Positions 1-10,702 of a stretch of DNA of 64,000 nucleotides are shown here, piece after piece. A program made the position numbers and the translations under genes. Origin of the DNA: Closterium sp. Naga37s-1 (lineage: Eukaryota; Streptophyta; Zygnematophyceae; Desmidiales; Closteriaceae); contig CANJKZ010000774.1 in NCBI GenBank assembly GCA_947471745.1, positions 3,632,001 to 3,696,000 of the forward strand, in the 5' to 3' direction. The number at the start of each line of letters is the position of its first letter. The stretch's first letter is position 1. The notes beneath the pieces were generated by a model. It saw nothing but the letters and a program-made list of their open reading frames with translations. It ran no database searches and was not told the origin of the DNA.

Positions 1-921
<921 letters not shown>

Positions 922-1659
922 GTGACCTCCATACAGCAACATCCTTCGAATCAGGCGCTGCCTTCATCGACAACGTCACAACCTGCACAAGGAACAAGAA
1001 ACATCATAAGCTGCATGACAAAAACGGGCTCCTGCATCACTGGTTCACCACCGACCTACTCACCAGAAGAACTGTTTGACGAAAGTACGCCTCGTCGTGA
1101 ATCGCTACAACCAAACCCGACATACGCGGCTATCGCACAGAGCGAACCGTCCGGTCAAGATACTTGGTTCTTGGACAGCTGCTGCGGACAACACATATTC
1201 TCGTCAAATCGCTTCGTTCAACGGGAACAACGCCTCAACCGGGAAGTCGCGATCACCGTCGCCAACAACCAAAACCTGCGCATACAACGACAAGCAATAG
1301 TTCAACTTCAGTCCCGCGAGACTAACGTCGTTTCACAGATGTCAAAGGTTTTGATTGCAGAAGGACTGGGCTACAACTTGCTAAGCGTTAGCCAGCTCAT
1401 GGCAAAAGGGATTCAACTTGAAGCCGATAGCACCACTTAGGAGTTCAAGCTGTATCACGGGAAGGGAGGACTTAACATCGGGAAGGCAGTCCTGAAGAAC
1501 AGCGTCTTTGCTCTCGACTTCGTCCCAGATCAAGGAACTGCTGACAGCGACGCGATCGTCAACTTCACCACTTGGTCGCACCCACCAGAACTCGACTCAG
1601 ACTTCAGCCCCGGAGGTTTCTGGTACTCGCACACCGTACCTGAAGCAGAATCGGACAAG
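922..1659 (+). pseudogene. A1 protease region with DSCC active-site motif
   Basis: Aspartic protease region of copia Pol, which would cut the Gag-Pol polyprotein. The motif WFLDSCCGQH is encoded at about 1162-1194, where copia proteases normally have a D-S/T-G-A core; here the Gly is Cys. Downstream sequence continues as in A2 (YNLLSVSQLMAKGI). A TAG at 1438-1440 replaces the CAG in A2. About 560 bp covering the pre-integrase zinc region are missing at about 1655-1660 relative to A2. The region is a pseudogene, but the DSCC motif also occurs in element D in the form DRCC. Confidence 0.75.
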
Positions 1660-2488
1660 GGGCATACAACTACGTAATCACGTTCATCGACGCCGCCACC
1701 AGATACGTCTGGCACCTCAACCTTCCGAGTCGCGACATGGCCTTCGAAGCATTCGTCGCTTGGCTCCCCGTAGCGGAAATAGAATCAAGAGTGAAGCTGA
1801 AAAGCTTTCAGTCAAATGGAGGAGGAGCAAATCAGTCACAGCGGTTCAAGCAATACTTGGCGGAGAAAGGCATCAAGTGTGAGAATCTGAGAATGAATGA
1901 TTAACAATGAACAAAACATGAAAGATATATGCAAGGCTAATCCTAACCATAGCACAACGGAATACACCTAGACTAGAACTAACATACCGATATAAATATG
2001 GTTTGACATCAAGCGACTCATTTCTCTTCCCTACGCTCATCAGCAACAAGGCATGGCAGAAAGAATGAACAGGACCATGCGTAAGCTGCTACGTGGCATA
2101 CGACTACCCAACCATCAGTGGCCTGAGGAGATGGACCACGCTGTGCAGTTACACAACTTGCTTTCGTCATCCTCACTTCTGAACAACGCGTCACCGCATT
2201 TGCTATGCACAGGAAAATTGGGCAACACAAAAATGTTACGAGTTTTTGGCTGCATGGTACCGTACTGACCACACACTGCACGAGCTGGACGATTCTCACA
2301 ACGCGCACAGTGGGGACTACACCTGGGCATTGAAAAACATTACAACGCGTGGAAAAATTTCGACATCCACTTGAAGGAAACAGTAGCAGCACGTGACGTG
2401 ATTTTCTACGAACGACTCACTCTTCAAACGTACCTGGACAACTTGGCAGCAAAACGAGACCTCGCGGGTGGCTTCCGTGGCAACCGAG
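1660..2488 (+). pseudogene. A1 integrase remnant
   Basis: Fragment of the integrase core that joins cDNA to host DNA. After a deletion it resumes at TFIDAATRYVW (about 1683). The second catalytic Asp is changed (FQSNGG where A2 has FQSDGG). A 131-bp solo LTR interrupts the frame at 1878-2008. After it come the segment with the catalytic Glu (HQQGMAERMNRT) and the tail up to CMVPY followed by TGA at 2266-2268. A2 has a TGA at the same codon. The segment ends at 2488, where element B1 begins. Confidence 0.75.
1878..2008 (-). mobile_element. Solo LTR of family-B type (131 bp) inside A1 integrase
   Basis: Begins TGTGAGAATC and ends TTTGACA (TG...CA), flanked by the 5-bp duplication TCAAG at 1873-1877 and 2009-2013. 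On the minus strand it reads TGTCAAAC...TTCTCACA, the same termini as family-B LTRs. No internal region is present, so it is a solo LTR left by LTR-LTR recombination. Confidence 0.9.
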
Positions 2489-2620
2489 TGTGAGAATAAC
2501 AAACGAGAATGAATGAACTAGCAAACACTTGGGTACAAGTACTAACCCTAATTGGGTTGTACCCCTTATGGGCTACCCCACAACAGCCTACACAAATGTA
2601 TAAGCTATAATGTTCTGACA
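2489..2620 (-). repeat. B1 3' LTR (132 bp)
   Basis: TGTGAGAATA...TTCTGACA on the plus strand. Contains the family-B core GGCTGTWGTGGGGTAGC and GGGTACAACC (minus strand) found in all B LTRs of the window. The partial 5' LTR at 8875-8979 matches it with few differences. Confidence 0.92.
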
Positions 2621-2643
2621 CACCCCCATAGGCAAAGTGGGGG
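2621..2643 (-). promoter_or_regulatory. B1 polypurine tract in a conserved hairpin
   Basis: On the minus strand TATGGGGGTG directly precedes the 3' LTR, the position of the plus-strand primer. CCCCCA (2623-2628) and TGGGGG (2638-2643) are perfectly complementary around a 9-nt loop. The same hairpin stands at 15372-15392 (B2) and next to the LTRs of B4, B5b and B6. Confidence 0.7.
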
Positions 2644-2903
2644 AGAACAAGTGGTCACAAGACCAGTCAAGAAAAGCAAAGCAAGCTCAGGGTTGATCAC
2701 AAAGTCACCACACAGTCCGAACACAAGCAAAGGGCCACAAGGCCAGTTTACATACAGAGTTATATAAAGAGAGCAAACAATACAGTGATCATACCCTAGC
2801 AAGTGCAAGCATGCAGGTATACATAGAGATCACAGTACAAGCAGGGTCAAGCAGTAAGCAAGTGATGAAAACTGGGCACAAGGCCTAACACAGTAGCAAA
2901 GCA

Positions 2904-4150
2904 CTAATGATCACCAGGTGGAAGTGCCTTGGTGAAGACATCAGCAGTGTTGGCCCGAGTGGCCACGTACGCAAGACGAAGCTGGCCATGCTGCTGCAAC
3001 TCTCGAGCAAAGAAGTATCGCAGAGCGATGTGCTTCGTTCTGTGCTCCAGTCTGTGCTCCTGACACAAGGCCATCATAGCCTTGTTGTCTACGTACAGAA
3101 CTGGAGGCGAACGAGGCTGCTCTCCCAAGTCGGTCGGCAAGTAGGTGAGCCAGCGTAGCTCCTGAGCAACCATGGCTCTGGCGTAGATCTCACCCTCACA
3201 ACTGGAGCTGAGAACTGAAGACGAGCGGGTAGACTGCCAAGAAACCGAGCCGGACCCAAGGCTGAAGGTGTAACCCTGTGACGACCGCTGCGTAGCTGAG
3301 TCGTCAACCCAGGAGGCGTCTGTGTGACCAGTGAAGACAACTGGACCCCGTCCTCCAAGCACAAGCCCTATGCCCGACATACTGCACAGGTAACGCAGTA
3401 CCCTCTTCGCATCATCCTAGTGCACCTTTCGGTGCCTACCGGGAGCCACGTAGCGAGCCAGAAGGCTGAGAGGGTACGCGAGGTCAGGTCGTGTGCAAGT
3501 CATCAGGTACATGAGGCAACCCACAAGCTCTGGGCACGGACCACTCGGCTCTACGGACTCGTCCGAAGGTGGAGCTGAGAGCGAGTGGCTGGTAGACAGA
3601 GGAGTGAGCTGTGGCGAGGAGTACTGGAAGCCGAAGCGCTGAAGGAACTGGTGCACCATGTGTGACTAAGTCAGTGTGATGGTGCGCCGTGCTCTGTCCC
3701 GAGTGATCTGCAGGCCAAGATAGCTGTGCAGTTCACCAAGGTCAGTGCTGGTATGTCTCTTCTGCAGCTCGGACTTCACATGGGTCAGTGCCTCAGTGTC
3801 AGCCGTGGCAAAGACGAGGTCGTCGACGTACACTAGGACGTAGAACTGCGGCAGCGAGGTGTCGGTGCGTAGAAACAGCGACGGGTCTGCTGTAGAAGGA
3901 GCAAACCCAGTGTGTCGTGCCACTCGCGAGGCGCCTGGCGGAGACTGTAGACTGGCCACCGGAGGCTCCACTGAGTACCTGCAGGAAACGTCCCAGTGAA
4001 ACCAGGTGGTCGGCGCAGCCAGATCTCCTCGTGCAGGCTGCCCTGCAGGAAGGCTGTACTGAAGTCCAGGGAGTGTAACTCGTAGTCACGCTGAGCAGCG
4101 ACATGCAGCAACACCCGAAGAGTAGTCATCTTCGGGGTGGGGGAGAAGGT
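2904..4150 (-). pseudogene. B1 reverse transcriptase C-half and RNase H
   Basis: RT motifs on the minus strand include LHEEIWLRRPPGF, YVDDLVFATAD (catalytic YVDD intact, about 3830) and YLGLQITRDRA. RNase H follows with TGHTDASWVDD, SSCEGEIYA, YVDNKAM and ANTADVFTKAL, ending at about 2904. The frame is broken by a TAG at about 3664-3668 (CAG in B2), a TAG for Trp near 3412, and a deletion/frameshift near 3900-3975. A TAG near 4151 also replaces CAG in DYFQTF. Together RT and RNase H would copy element RNA into DNA, but this copy cannot. Confidence 0.9.
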
Positions 4151-5629
4151 CTAGAAGTAGTCAACTCCCTGTCGCTGGCTGAAGCCTCGAGCAACGTAAC
4201 GCGCCTTGAAGGCAGGCGGAGAACCCGACGGCCGCTTCACCCTGAAAATCCACATGCCATCAACTATGTTCGCCCCAGGTGGGGGAACCTTGTCGACGTA
4301 GGTGCATGTGGACTTCCAGGATGCCATCTCGGCATCCGTAGCTGCCTGCCATTGAGAGGAGTAAGGACCCGTAATCGCCTCTGTGTAAGAGCGCGGGGTC
4401 GAGATGTCTGGAGCATGCGGGTCTCCCTCAGGGGCAAGCAGCAAGGAAGTGAAACGAGGTACAGCAGCTGCAAGATACTCAAAGTCCTCCTGCCTGTCCT
4501 CAAGGACGTCAGTGCCAAGAGCACACTCACCCCCGACGGACGGAGGACTGCCAGACACAGACTCAGCAACTAGAGCAGTGGCGTAGTCGAGACAGCAAGC
4601 AGCAGCAAAGTCAAGCAGCTCAACAACGAGAGCAGACGCAGCAGCAGACTCAAAGGACGGGTCACTGACAGCAGTGGCAAGGAGACGAGCGACAGTGGGA
4701 CTGGCAGCACGCGCTCGGTCAGACTCAGGATCAGGGACCTCAGGAAGAGAGGACTCAGGAGGAGCAGGCAGAGGAACACGCAGTGGAACAAAGGAAGGAC
4801 GGAGTGTCATAGTGTGCGTGCCCGGGACAGGAGGAGGACGCGAACGAGGAGCGCGACGAGCAGTGCGAACAGGCAAGACAGGACGAGACGCAGGCTCACG
4901 ACGCTCTGTAAGACCTCCGGACTGCTTAGTGTAAGGAGAGGGAACAGGCAGTGGGGAGGCTGGCTGTAACGGCGGCTGCGACTGGTCAGGCGGTGGACAC
5001 AGGAAGGGAGGAGGAAGACCAGTAGAAGACGAGACACCAAGAACCTCCTGAAGCAGGGGAACGAAGTACGGACGCGGCCGCACAGTGCCTCCAGCTCCAG
5101 GGTCAACAGCTCCAGCTCCTGTAGTCCCAGCGCCTCCGGCGCTAGTGCCTCCAACTCCAGCTACTCCAGCTCCAGCGCACCCAACCCCACCAGCCCCGAC
5201 AGCTCCAGCACCACTGGTACGAGCACCTCCAGGACCAGTAGTCGCAGTACCTCCAGTACCTCCAGCTCCAGTAGTAACAGCAGCACCTCCAGCTCCAGTG
5301 TCTCCAGTCCCGCCAGCTCTGGGAGCTCCACTCCGACAGTGTGCGCGCTGAACAAGCCACTCACGCAGCTGCTGCGAGGACAGTCGCGGCAAAGCACCAG
5401 CAGGACCTCCAGACGAAGAAGCACCCCGAGGCTCAGCACCCCCAGACTCCGCACCCTCCGACTCATCACCCCCAGGCTCAACACCCCCAGGCTCAGCACC
5501 TCCAGACCCAGCACCCTCAGACCCCGCACCCCCCGGCTCCGCACCCCCAGACGCAGCACCCCCAGACGCAACACCCCCAGACGCAGCACCTGGAGCAGCA
5601 CCTGAGACGACAGCTACCTGAACAGGCAC
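4151..5629 (-). pseudogene. B1 integrase-RT linker (Gly/Ala/Glu-rich) and RT N-terminus
   Basis: An open 492-codon stretch. Its first half is repeats of the type GGAEPGG / GGAGSEG and GTGGTATTG. In their midst, near 5350-5390, is the module SSQQLREWLVQR, which also occurs before the zinc knuckle of Gag. The second half is the Ser/Pro-rich segment and the RT entry (PRSYTEAITGPYSSQWQAA, MWIFRVKRPSGSPPAFKAR). Such a long low-complexity spacer between integrase and RT is present in every B copy here. Confidence 0.8.
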
Positions 5630-5650
5630 AGTACCAGGGAGAGGGTCTAC

Positions 5651-6239
5651 CTAAGACAATCCCGAGGGAGCAGGACCCTGGGGCGGGAGGGGGTCTACCG
5701 GAGGTGGACCGGGAGCAAGGAAGAGCGGCGGGGGCGGGGGAGGGGCAGAGGGGTAGGGGAAGAGACGGTAGAAGGGAACCGACTCGTCAAACGTGACGTC
5801 CTGAGACGGGAGGACACGACGCGAGGTGGGGTGGTAAAACTGCCAGCCAGGCGCGTCAGGGACAAAGCCAAGGAAGACGCAGGGAATGGAGCGGGCAGAG
5901 AGCTTGTCCGCGGACGTATCGCGAACAAAGGCACGAGAACCCCAGACCCGGAACACCGACGCATCGCCAACCTTCCCTGTCCAACGCAGTGTGGGCGAGG
6001 TCTCCGGCAAGGAGACACGGGGCCAGAGGTTGAGCTGATGCGCAGCGTACCGGACCGCAAACGGCCACCGCAAATGGGGAGCGGCCGCATGGATCATGGA
6101 GGTACGAGCGACCTCCATGACTAAGCCAATGCGGCGCTCAGCAATCCCATTTTGCTGAGGGGAGTCCGGAAGCGTGAACGACTGGAGAATGCCCTCCCCA
6201 TGACAAAAGTCCTGACAGTGAGCTGGACGGAACCGCCGG
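5651..6239 (-). pseudogene. B1 integrase C-part (N-terminal half deleted)
   Basis: Begins inside the core (DFCHGEGILQSFTLPDS), keeps the segment with the catalytic Glu (PQQNGIAERRIGLV) and runs to the Pro-rich end (PPPPPLFLAPG). The zinc-binding HHCC region and the first two catalytic Asp residues are absent: protease sequence joins directly to the middle of integrase near 6215-6240, an internal deletion of roughly 0.7 kb compared with B2. Confidence 0.8.
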
Positions 6240-6575
6240 ACACGGGAGGACAGTGGAGGAACGGGCAACGACCGGGCCCCCAGAGGGGTCAGCCATTCTG
6301 ACCGGAACCGGTGCAGAGAGAGGAGTGAGAGTGGTGCTGTCACGAAAGAAATAGCGCGAGGCGCCGGAGTCCAACGTGAAGGTGTGCAAGGCCTCAGCAG
6401 GCGCAGTACCAGGGGGAGTACCAGACGCACTAGCACCTAGAGCAGCAGCCGCTATGCCTGGGTCAGGTGGCACACACCAGTAACAATCACCCTCAGCACT
6501 AAAAGACAAAGCATACATGGCAGAGATAATAACATCATAGTCTAGGTCAAAGATAGGAACTCTTGACTGAAGCAA
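6240..6575 (-). pseudogene. B1 protease
   Basis: Contains FTLDSGASRYFFRDSTTL on the minus strand (about 6330-6385), with the DSG core of aspartic proteases intact. It is in the same frame as gag, separated only by a TAG at 6576-6578, so Gag and Pol were originally one continuous frame as usual in copia. The 3' side is cut by the deletion into integrase. Confidence 0.8.
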
Positions 6576-7811
6576 CTACGCCCAGCGAGGGCGCTCGACG
6601 TCGTCACCAAACTCAGTACGCCAGGCGTCGTCAAGGCAGGCAAAGCAGCAGTGCTCAGTGTGATACTTCCCGCATGTCTGGCCCGCACGGACCCCCGTGC
6701 GGATGACATATGGGCAGGTCTCACTACCCTTACCCGTCCCACGCTGAACCAACCACTCACGGAGCTGCTGGGGCGTCTGGGTCTCTCTCCAACGCTGCTG
6801 GTGCTGGCCCCGACCACCACCAGGGCCTGTGCGCCGAGGTCCAGACCTACCACCACCGGTCCCACCGACTCCACTGCCGCCAATCCCTCCGCTGCCGCCA
6901 CCGCCGCCACCAGAGCCTCCACCGCCGCCACCAGTCCCACCGCCGCCACCACCTCCACCGCCTCCACCTCCTCTACCGCCGCCCCCACTACCGCTCCCAC
7001 TGCCACCTCCACCACCACCGCTGCCTCCTCCACTACCTCGGCCACCCTTTCCCTTGCTGTTGCGGCGCTTCGCACTAGTCGAAGCAGCACCGACGTCCTC
7101 AGGAACTGAGACGTCTGCAGCAGCAGCAGAGGCGAAGGAGGGGGAGCACCCCTCAAAGAAGGGCGTGCGCGGAGTGCCACGAGCAGCACCTACCGCAACT
7201 GCACTAGTCTCAGCTGCGAGGAGATGCTGCTCGAGGAGGTCAACAGTGAGGGAGGTGGGGTCGAGGGTGAGGAAGTGGTCCCTGACAGAGCGAAGGGAGT
7301 CAGGGAGGCGAGTGACTATGAAGTAGAGGGTGATGAACATGGGGGGCTGGTTCGTGGGAAGGAACTCAGCAGGGACGGTGGCGCGGTAGCGAGCGTCGCT
7401 AGTGCGCAGGTGGGTAACCAGGTCCGCTACTGTGGCAAAAGCCGACAGCTCAGGGAACAGGTAGGGCAGTAGCAGCCTGCCAATAGCAGCAGTGGCAGGG
7501 GAGGAGTAGCGAGCAACTACAGCGTCGTACAGGGCTTGTGCTGTCCTGTGCTCTCCAAAGTGAGCACATTCTGTCGCGGGCAGGTGGTTGCGAATGGCCA
7601 AGCGGGCAGTAGCGTCACGAGACAGCTACTGGGAACGAGTCGAAACGTCAGTTGTGGCGGGAGGGGCTGGAGCGGCACCGGACACGTGGTCAAACAGTGA
7701 GACACTGTCCTTCAGATCGCTCAGTAGGTACAGTTGCAGATCGTCGTGCCACGTGTCAAATGCTACAGGTCTGCCCTCCGGGTCGAACGAGAGAACTCTA
7801 AGCGACACCAT
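6576..7811 (-). pseudogene. B1 Gag
   Basis: Starts at ATG 7811 (MVSLRVLSFDPEG) and shares the copia Gag domain with the other B copies (DDLQLYL, RYSSPATAA, LPYLFPELSAFATVADLV, LVTRLPDSL). A TAG at 7626-7628 (TGG elsewhere) interrupts the otherwise single frame. Then come a long Gly/Ser-rich tract (about 6840-7060), the module TPQQLREWLVQR, and the expanded knuckle CPYVIRTGVRAGQTC...H. Gag would form the particle and bind RNA. Confidence 0.85.
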
Positions 7812-7829
7812 AGTGGCGCTGGACGCAGG

Positions 7830-8843
7830 AGCAGCAGTAGCAGTAGCTAAGGGGCCAAGGGGCCAAAACAAGAGGGCCGAGGGGCCGAGGGGCCTAGGGG
7901 GCCGAGAGGCCTAGGGGGCCGAGGGGCTAAACAAGAGGGCCGAGGGGCCAAACACGAGGTCCGAGGAGGCCGAGCCTAGGGGCCGAGAGGCGGGGCCGAG
8001 GGGCCAAACAAGGGGCCGGGCGCTGGGCAGGTACGGGGCCGAGGGGCCTAGGGGGCCAAGGGGCCGAGGAGGCCGAGCCTAGGGGCCAAGGTGCAAAACA
8101 AGGGGCCGGGCGCAGGCTAGGTACGGGGCCGGGCGCGGGCTAGGTACGGGGCCGGGCGCGGGCTAGGTACGGGGCCAGGTGCTGGGCTCTGAATTGGGGC
8201 CGAGGGGCCTAGGGGGGGGCCGGGCACTTGGCTAGGTACGGGGCCAGGCGCAGGCTAGGTACGGGGCCGGGCGCGGGTGTCGACGGGCCGGGGCTAGGTA
8301 CGGGCCGGTCGCTGGGCGAGGGACGGGGCCGAGCGGTGGCGTCGACGGGCGCGGGCTAGGGAAAGGGGGGCCTGGCGCTGGCTTAGGAACGGGGCCTAGC
8401 GCGGGCTAGGTACGGGGCCGGGCGCGGGTGTCGACGGGGCGCAGGCTAGGTACGGGGCCTGGCGCGGGTGTCGACGGGGCGCGGGCTAGGTACGGGGCCG
8501 GGCACGGGTGTCTACGAGGCGCGGGCTAGGTACGGGCCGGGCGCGGGTGTCGACGGGGCGCGGGCTAGGTACGGGCCGGGCGCGGGTGTGGACGGGGCGC
8601 GGGCTAGGTACGGGCCGGGCGCGGGTGTCTACGGGGCGCGGGCTACGTATGGGCCGGGCGTTGGCGTGAGACGGGGCCGGGCGCGGGCTAGTAACGGGCC
8701 GGGCGCGGGCGAGAGACGGGCCGGGCGCGGGGCTAGGTACGGGCCGGGCGCGGGCGAGAGACGGGCTGGGCGCGGGGCTAGGAACGAGGCCGGGCGCGGG
8801 GCTAGGGGCGCTGGGCCTAGGGAGGTAGTCGCAGTGTAGCAGG
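7830..8843 (-). repeat. B1 GC-rich leader repeats
   Basis: The untranslated leader between primer-binding site and gag is made of short GGCC-rich units (7850-8090) and a degenerate minisatellite of about 38 bp containing GGGCTAGGTACGGG (8100-8780). ORFs across it, such as 8468-8839, are by-products of the repeat. Box TGGTGGGCCC at 8844-8853 is the minus-strand copy of a motif found in five B leaders. Confidence 0.85.
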
Positions 8844-8860
8844 TGGTGGGCCCAAGTAAC

Positions 8861-8979
8861 CTACTCTGATTCCATGTGAGAATAACAAACGAGAATGAAT
8901 GAACTAACAAACAGTTGGGTACAAGTACTAACCCTTATTGGGTTGTACCCCTTATGGGCTACCCCACTACAGCCTACAC
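8861..8979 (-). repeat. B1 primer-binding site and truncated 5' LTR
   Basis: On the minus strand the LTR end TTCTCACA is followed by TGGAATCAGAGTAG (8861-8874), a one-base variant of the initiator-Met tRNA primer site. The LTR is 8875-8979; its outer about 26 bp are missing at the junction with B2. Confidence 0.85.
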
Positions 8980-10137
8980 CCGTAGGCCCCCTAGGCCCCG
9001 ACTCGTTGCCTCTAGCCCGGCCCCTTGGCCCCGTCGCCCCTAGCCGTGGCCCCTTGGCCCCGTCGCCCCGTCGCCCTAGCCACGGCCCCTAGCGACCCGT
9101 CGCTCCGTCGCCCCTAGCCACGACTCCTAGCCACGGCCCCTTGGCCCCGTTGCCCCTAGCCGCGGCCCCTTGGCCCCATTGCCCCGTCGCCCAAGCCGCG
9201 GCCCCTAGCGACCCATGACCCGTCGCCTCTATCCGCGGCCCCGTCGTCCCGTCGCCCTTGCCTCGGCCCCTAGCGACCCGCGACCCGTCGCCCCGTCGCC
9301 CCTATTCGCGGCCCCGTCGCCCTAGCCTCGGCCCCTAGTCGCGGCCCCATCGCCCCTAGTCGCGGCCCCGTCGCCCTAGCCTCGGCCCCTAGCGACCCGC
9401 GACCCGTCGCCCCTAACCGCGGCCCCGTCGTCCCGTCGCCCTAGCCTCGGCCCCTAGCGACCCGTCGCCCCGTCCCCCACCCGTCGCCCTAGCCTTGCCC
9501 CCCCCCCCCCCCCCCTCGACCTCGGCCCCTAGGCCCCAGGCCCCTCGGCCTCTTGACCCCTCGGCCCCCCTTCCCCCTTCGTGTTTGGCCCTTGGGCCCC
9601 TAGGCCCCTCGGCCCCGCCCCTCAGTCCCTCGGCCCCTAGGCCCCATGCCCCTCAGCCCCTTGGCCCCTAGCCCCCCCCCCCCCCCCCCCCTCTTCGTGT
9701 TTGGCCCCTCGGCCCCTAGGCCCCTCGGCCCCGCCCCTCGGCCCCTCGGCCCCTAGGCCCCAGGCCCCTAGGCCCCTTGGCCCCTCGGCCCCTAGCCCCC
9801 CCCCTCCTTCGTGTTTGGCCCCTCGGCCCCTAGGACCCTCGGCTCTGTCCCTCGGCCCCTCGGCCCCTAGGCCCCAAGCCCCTCGGCCCCTTGGCCCCTC
9901 GGCCCCTAGGCCCCCCCCCTTTCGTGTTTGGCCCCTCGGCCCCTCGGCCCCTAGGCCCCAGGCCCCTCGGCCCCTTGGCCTCTCTGTCCCTGCTGCTACT
10001 ACAGCTGCTACTGCTGCTGCTGCTGCTACTGCTGCTACTGCTACTGCTGCTACTGCTGCTGCTACTGCTGCTACTGCTGCTCCTACGGCCGCCCCTCTCG
10101 CTGCCCCTGCCGCCCCGCACGCCGCATAGCTTGCCCG
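8980..10137 (+). repeat. B2 GC-rich leader repeats
   Basis: More than 1 kb of units built on GGCCCC, for example CGGCCCCTAGCGACCCG (9000-9480) and CCTCGGCCCCTAGGCCCC with spacers TTCGTGTTTGGCCCC (9540-9980). C homopolymers occur near 9497-9515 and 9671-9691. A CTG-rich triplet tract (9989-10082) comes just before the gag ATG. No gene is seen here. Confidence 0.85.
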
Positions 10138-10702
10138 CTATGACTTCTCTTCGTCGTAGCGGTGGGAGTGGTGACTGCGGAGGTGGCGGCAGTGGGAGTG
10201 GTGGCGGCCGTCCTAGCAGTCGCTGTGGAGCTGTTCGGTGGGGAGTTTCTGGCGGTGGCCAGATGCGGCTGCAGCAGCGTCAGCGCGACTCCCTTACACC
10301 CCAGCAGCTACGTGAGTGGTACACCAGTAGGGGTGGTGGCGGCGGCAGTAGTGGCATTCGCGCTGCAGCTATTCAGTTGGGAGTTCCTGGCGGTGGCCTG
10401 ACGCACCTGCAGCGGCGTCCGCGCGAGACCTTTACGCCTCAGCACCTTCGTGAGTGGTACGTTCAGCGTGGGGCGTCTCGGAGTAGTGCTCGCTGCCCGT
10501 ACGTCATTCGCACAGGTGACCGGGCTGGTCAGACTTGCGGGACAGTTGGTCACACACAGTCTCGCTGCTTCTCCTGCCTGAGCGACACCTGGCGTGCAGA
10601 GTTTGGCGACGCGACTGAGCTTCCCCGCTGGCTCAAGCTGGATAGGCAGGGTGTGGATATCTTTGCTCTATACTATGATGCTATTCTCACTGCTCTGTAT
10701 GT
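10138..10702 (+). pseudogene. B2 reduced Gag
   Basis: ATG at 10138 is followed by Gly/Ser-rich sequence. The conserved Gag core is absent, an internal deletion. The LREW module is present twice (LTPQQLREWYTSRG, FTPQHLREWYVQRG). Next come the expanded knuckle CPYVIRTGDRAGQTC...H....C (about 10495-10565) and LSDTWRAEF. A frame change near 10700 leads into the protease. It cannot form normal particles. Confidence 0.75.

Larger units (their letters stand above)
2489..8979 (-). mobile_element. Copia element B1 (minus strand), full structure but defective
   Basis: Read on the minus strand: truncated 5' LTR (8875-8979), primer-binding site, about 1.05 kb GC-rich leader, gag, protease, partial integrase, Gly/Ala/Glu-rich linker, RT, RNase H, PPT and 3' LTR (2489-2620). 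It lies in A1 just after integrase. Its 5' LTR lacks the outer about 26 bp and runs directly into the leader of B2. The left flank CCGAG is not repeated after B1 or after B2, so no TSD can be assigned. Confidence 0.9.

Noticed and set aside
8468..8839. Arg/Gly/Ala-rich ORF of 123 codons
   Set aside because: It follows the 38-bp leader minisatellite of B1, whose period gives chance open frames.
8980..10000. CRISPR-like or other array in the GC repeats
   Set aside because: Units are degenerate, have no unique spacers and form the leader of a retrotransposon.
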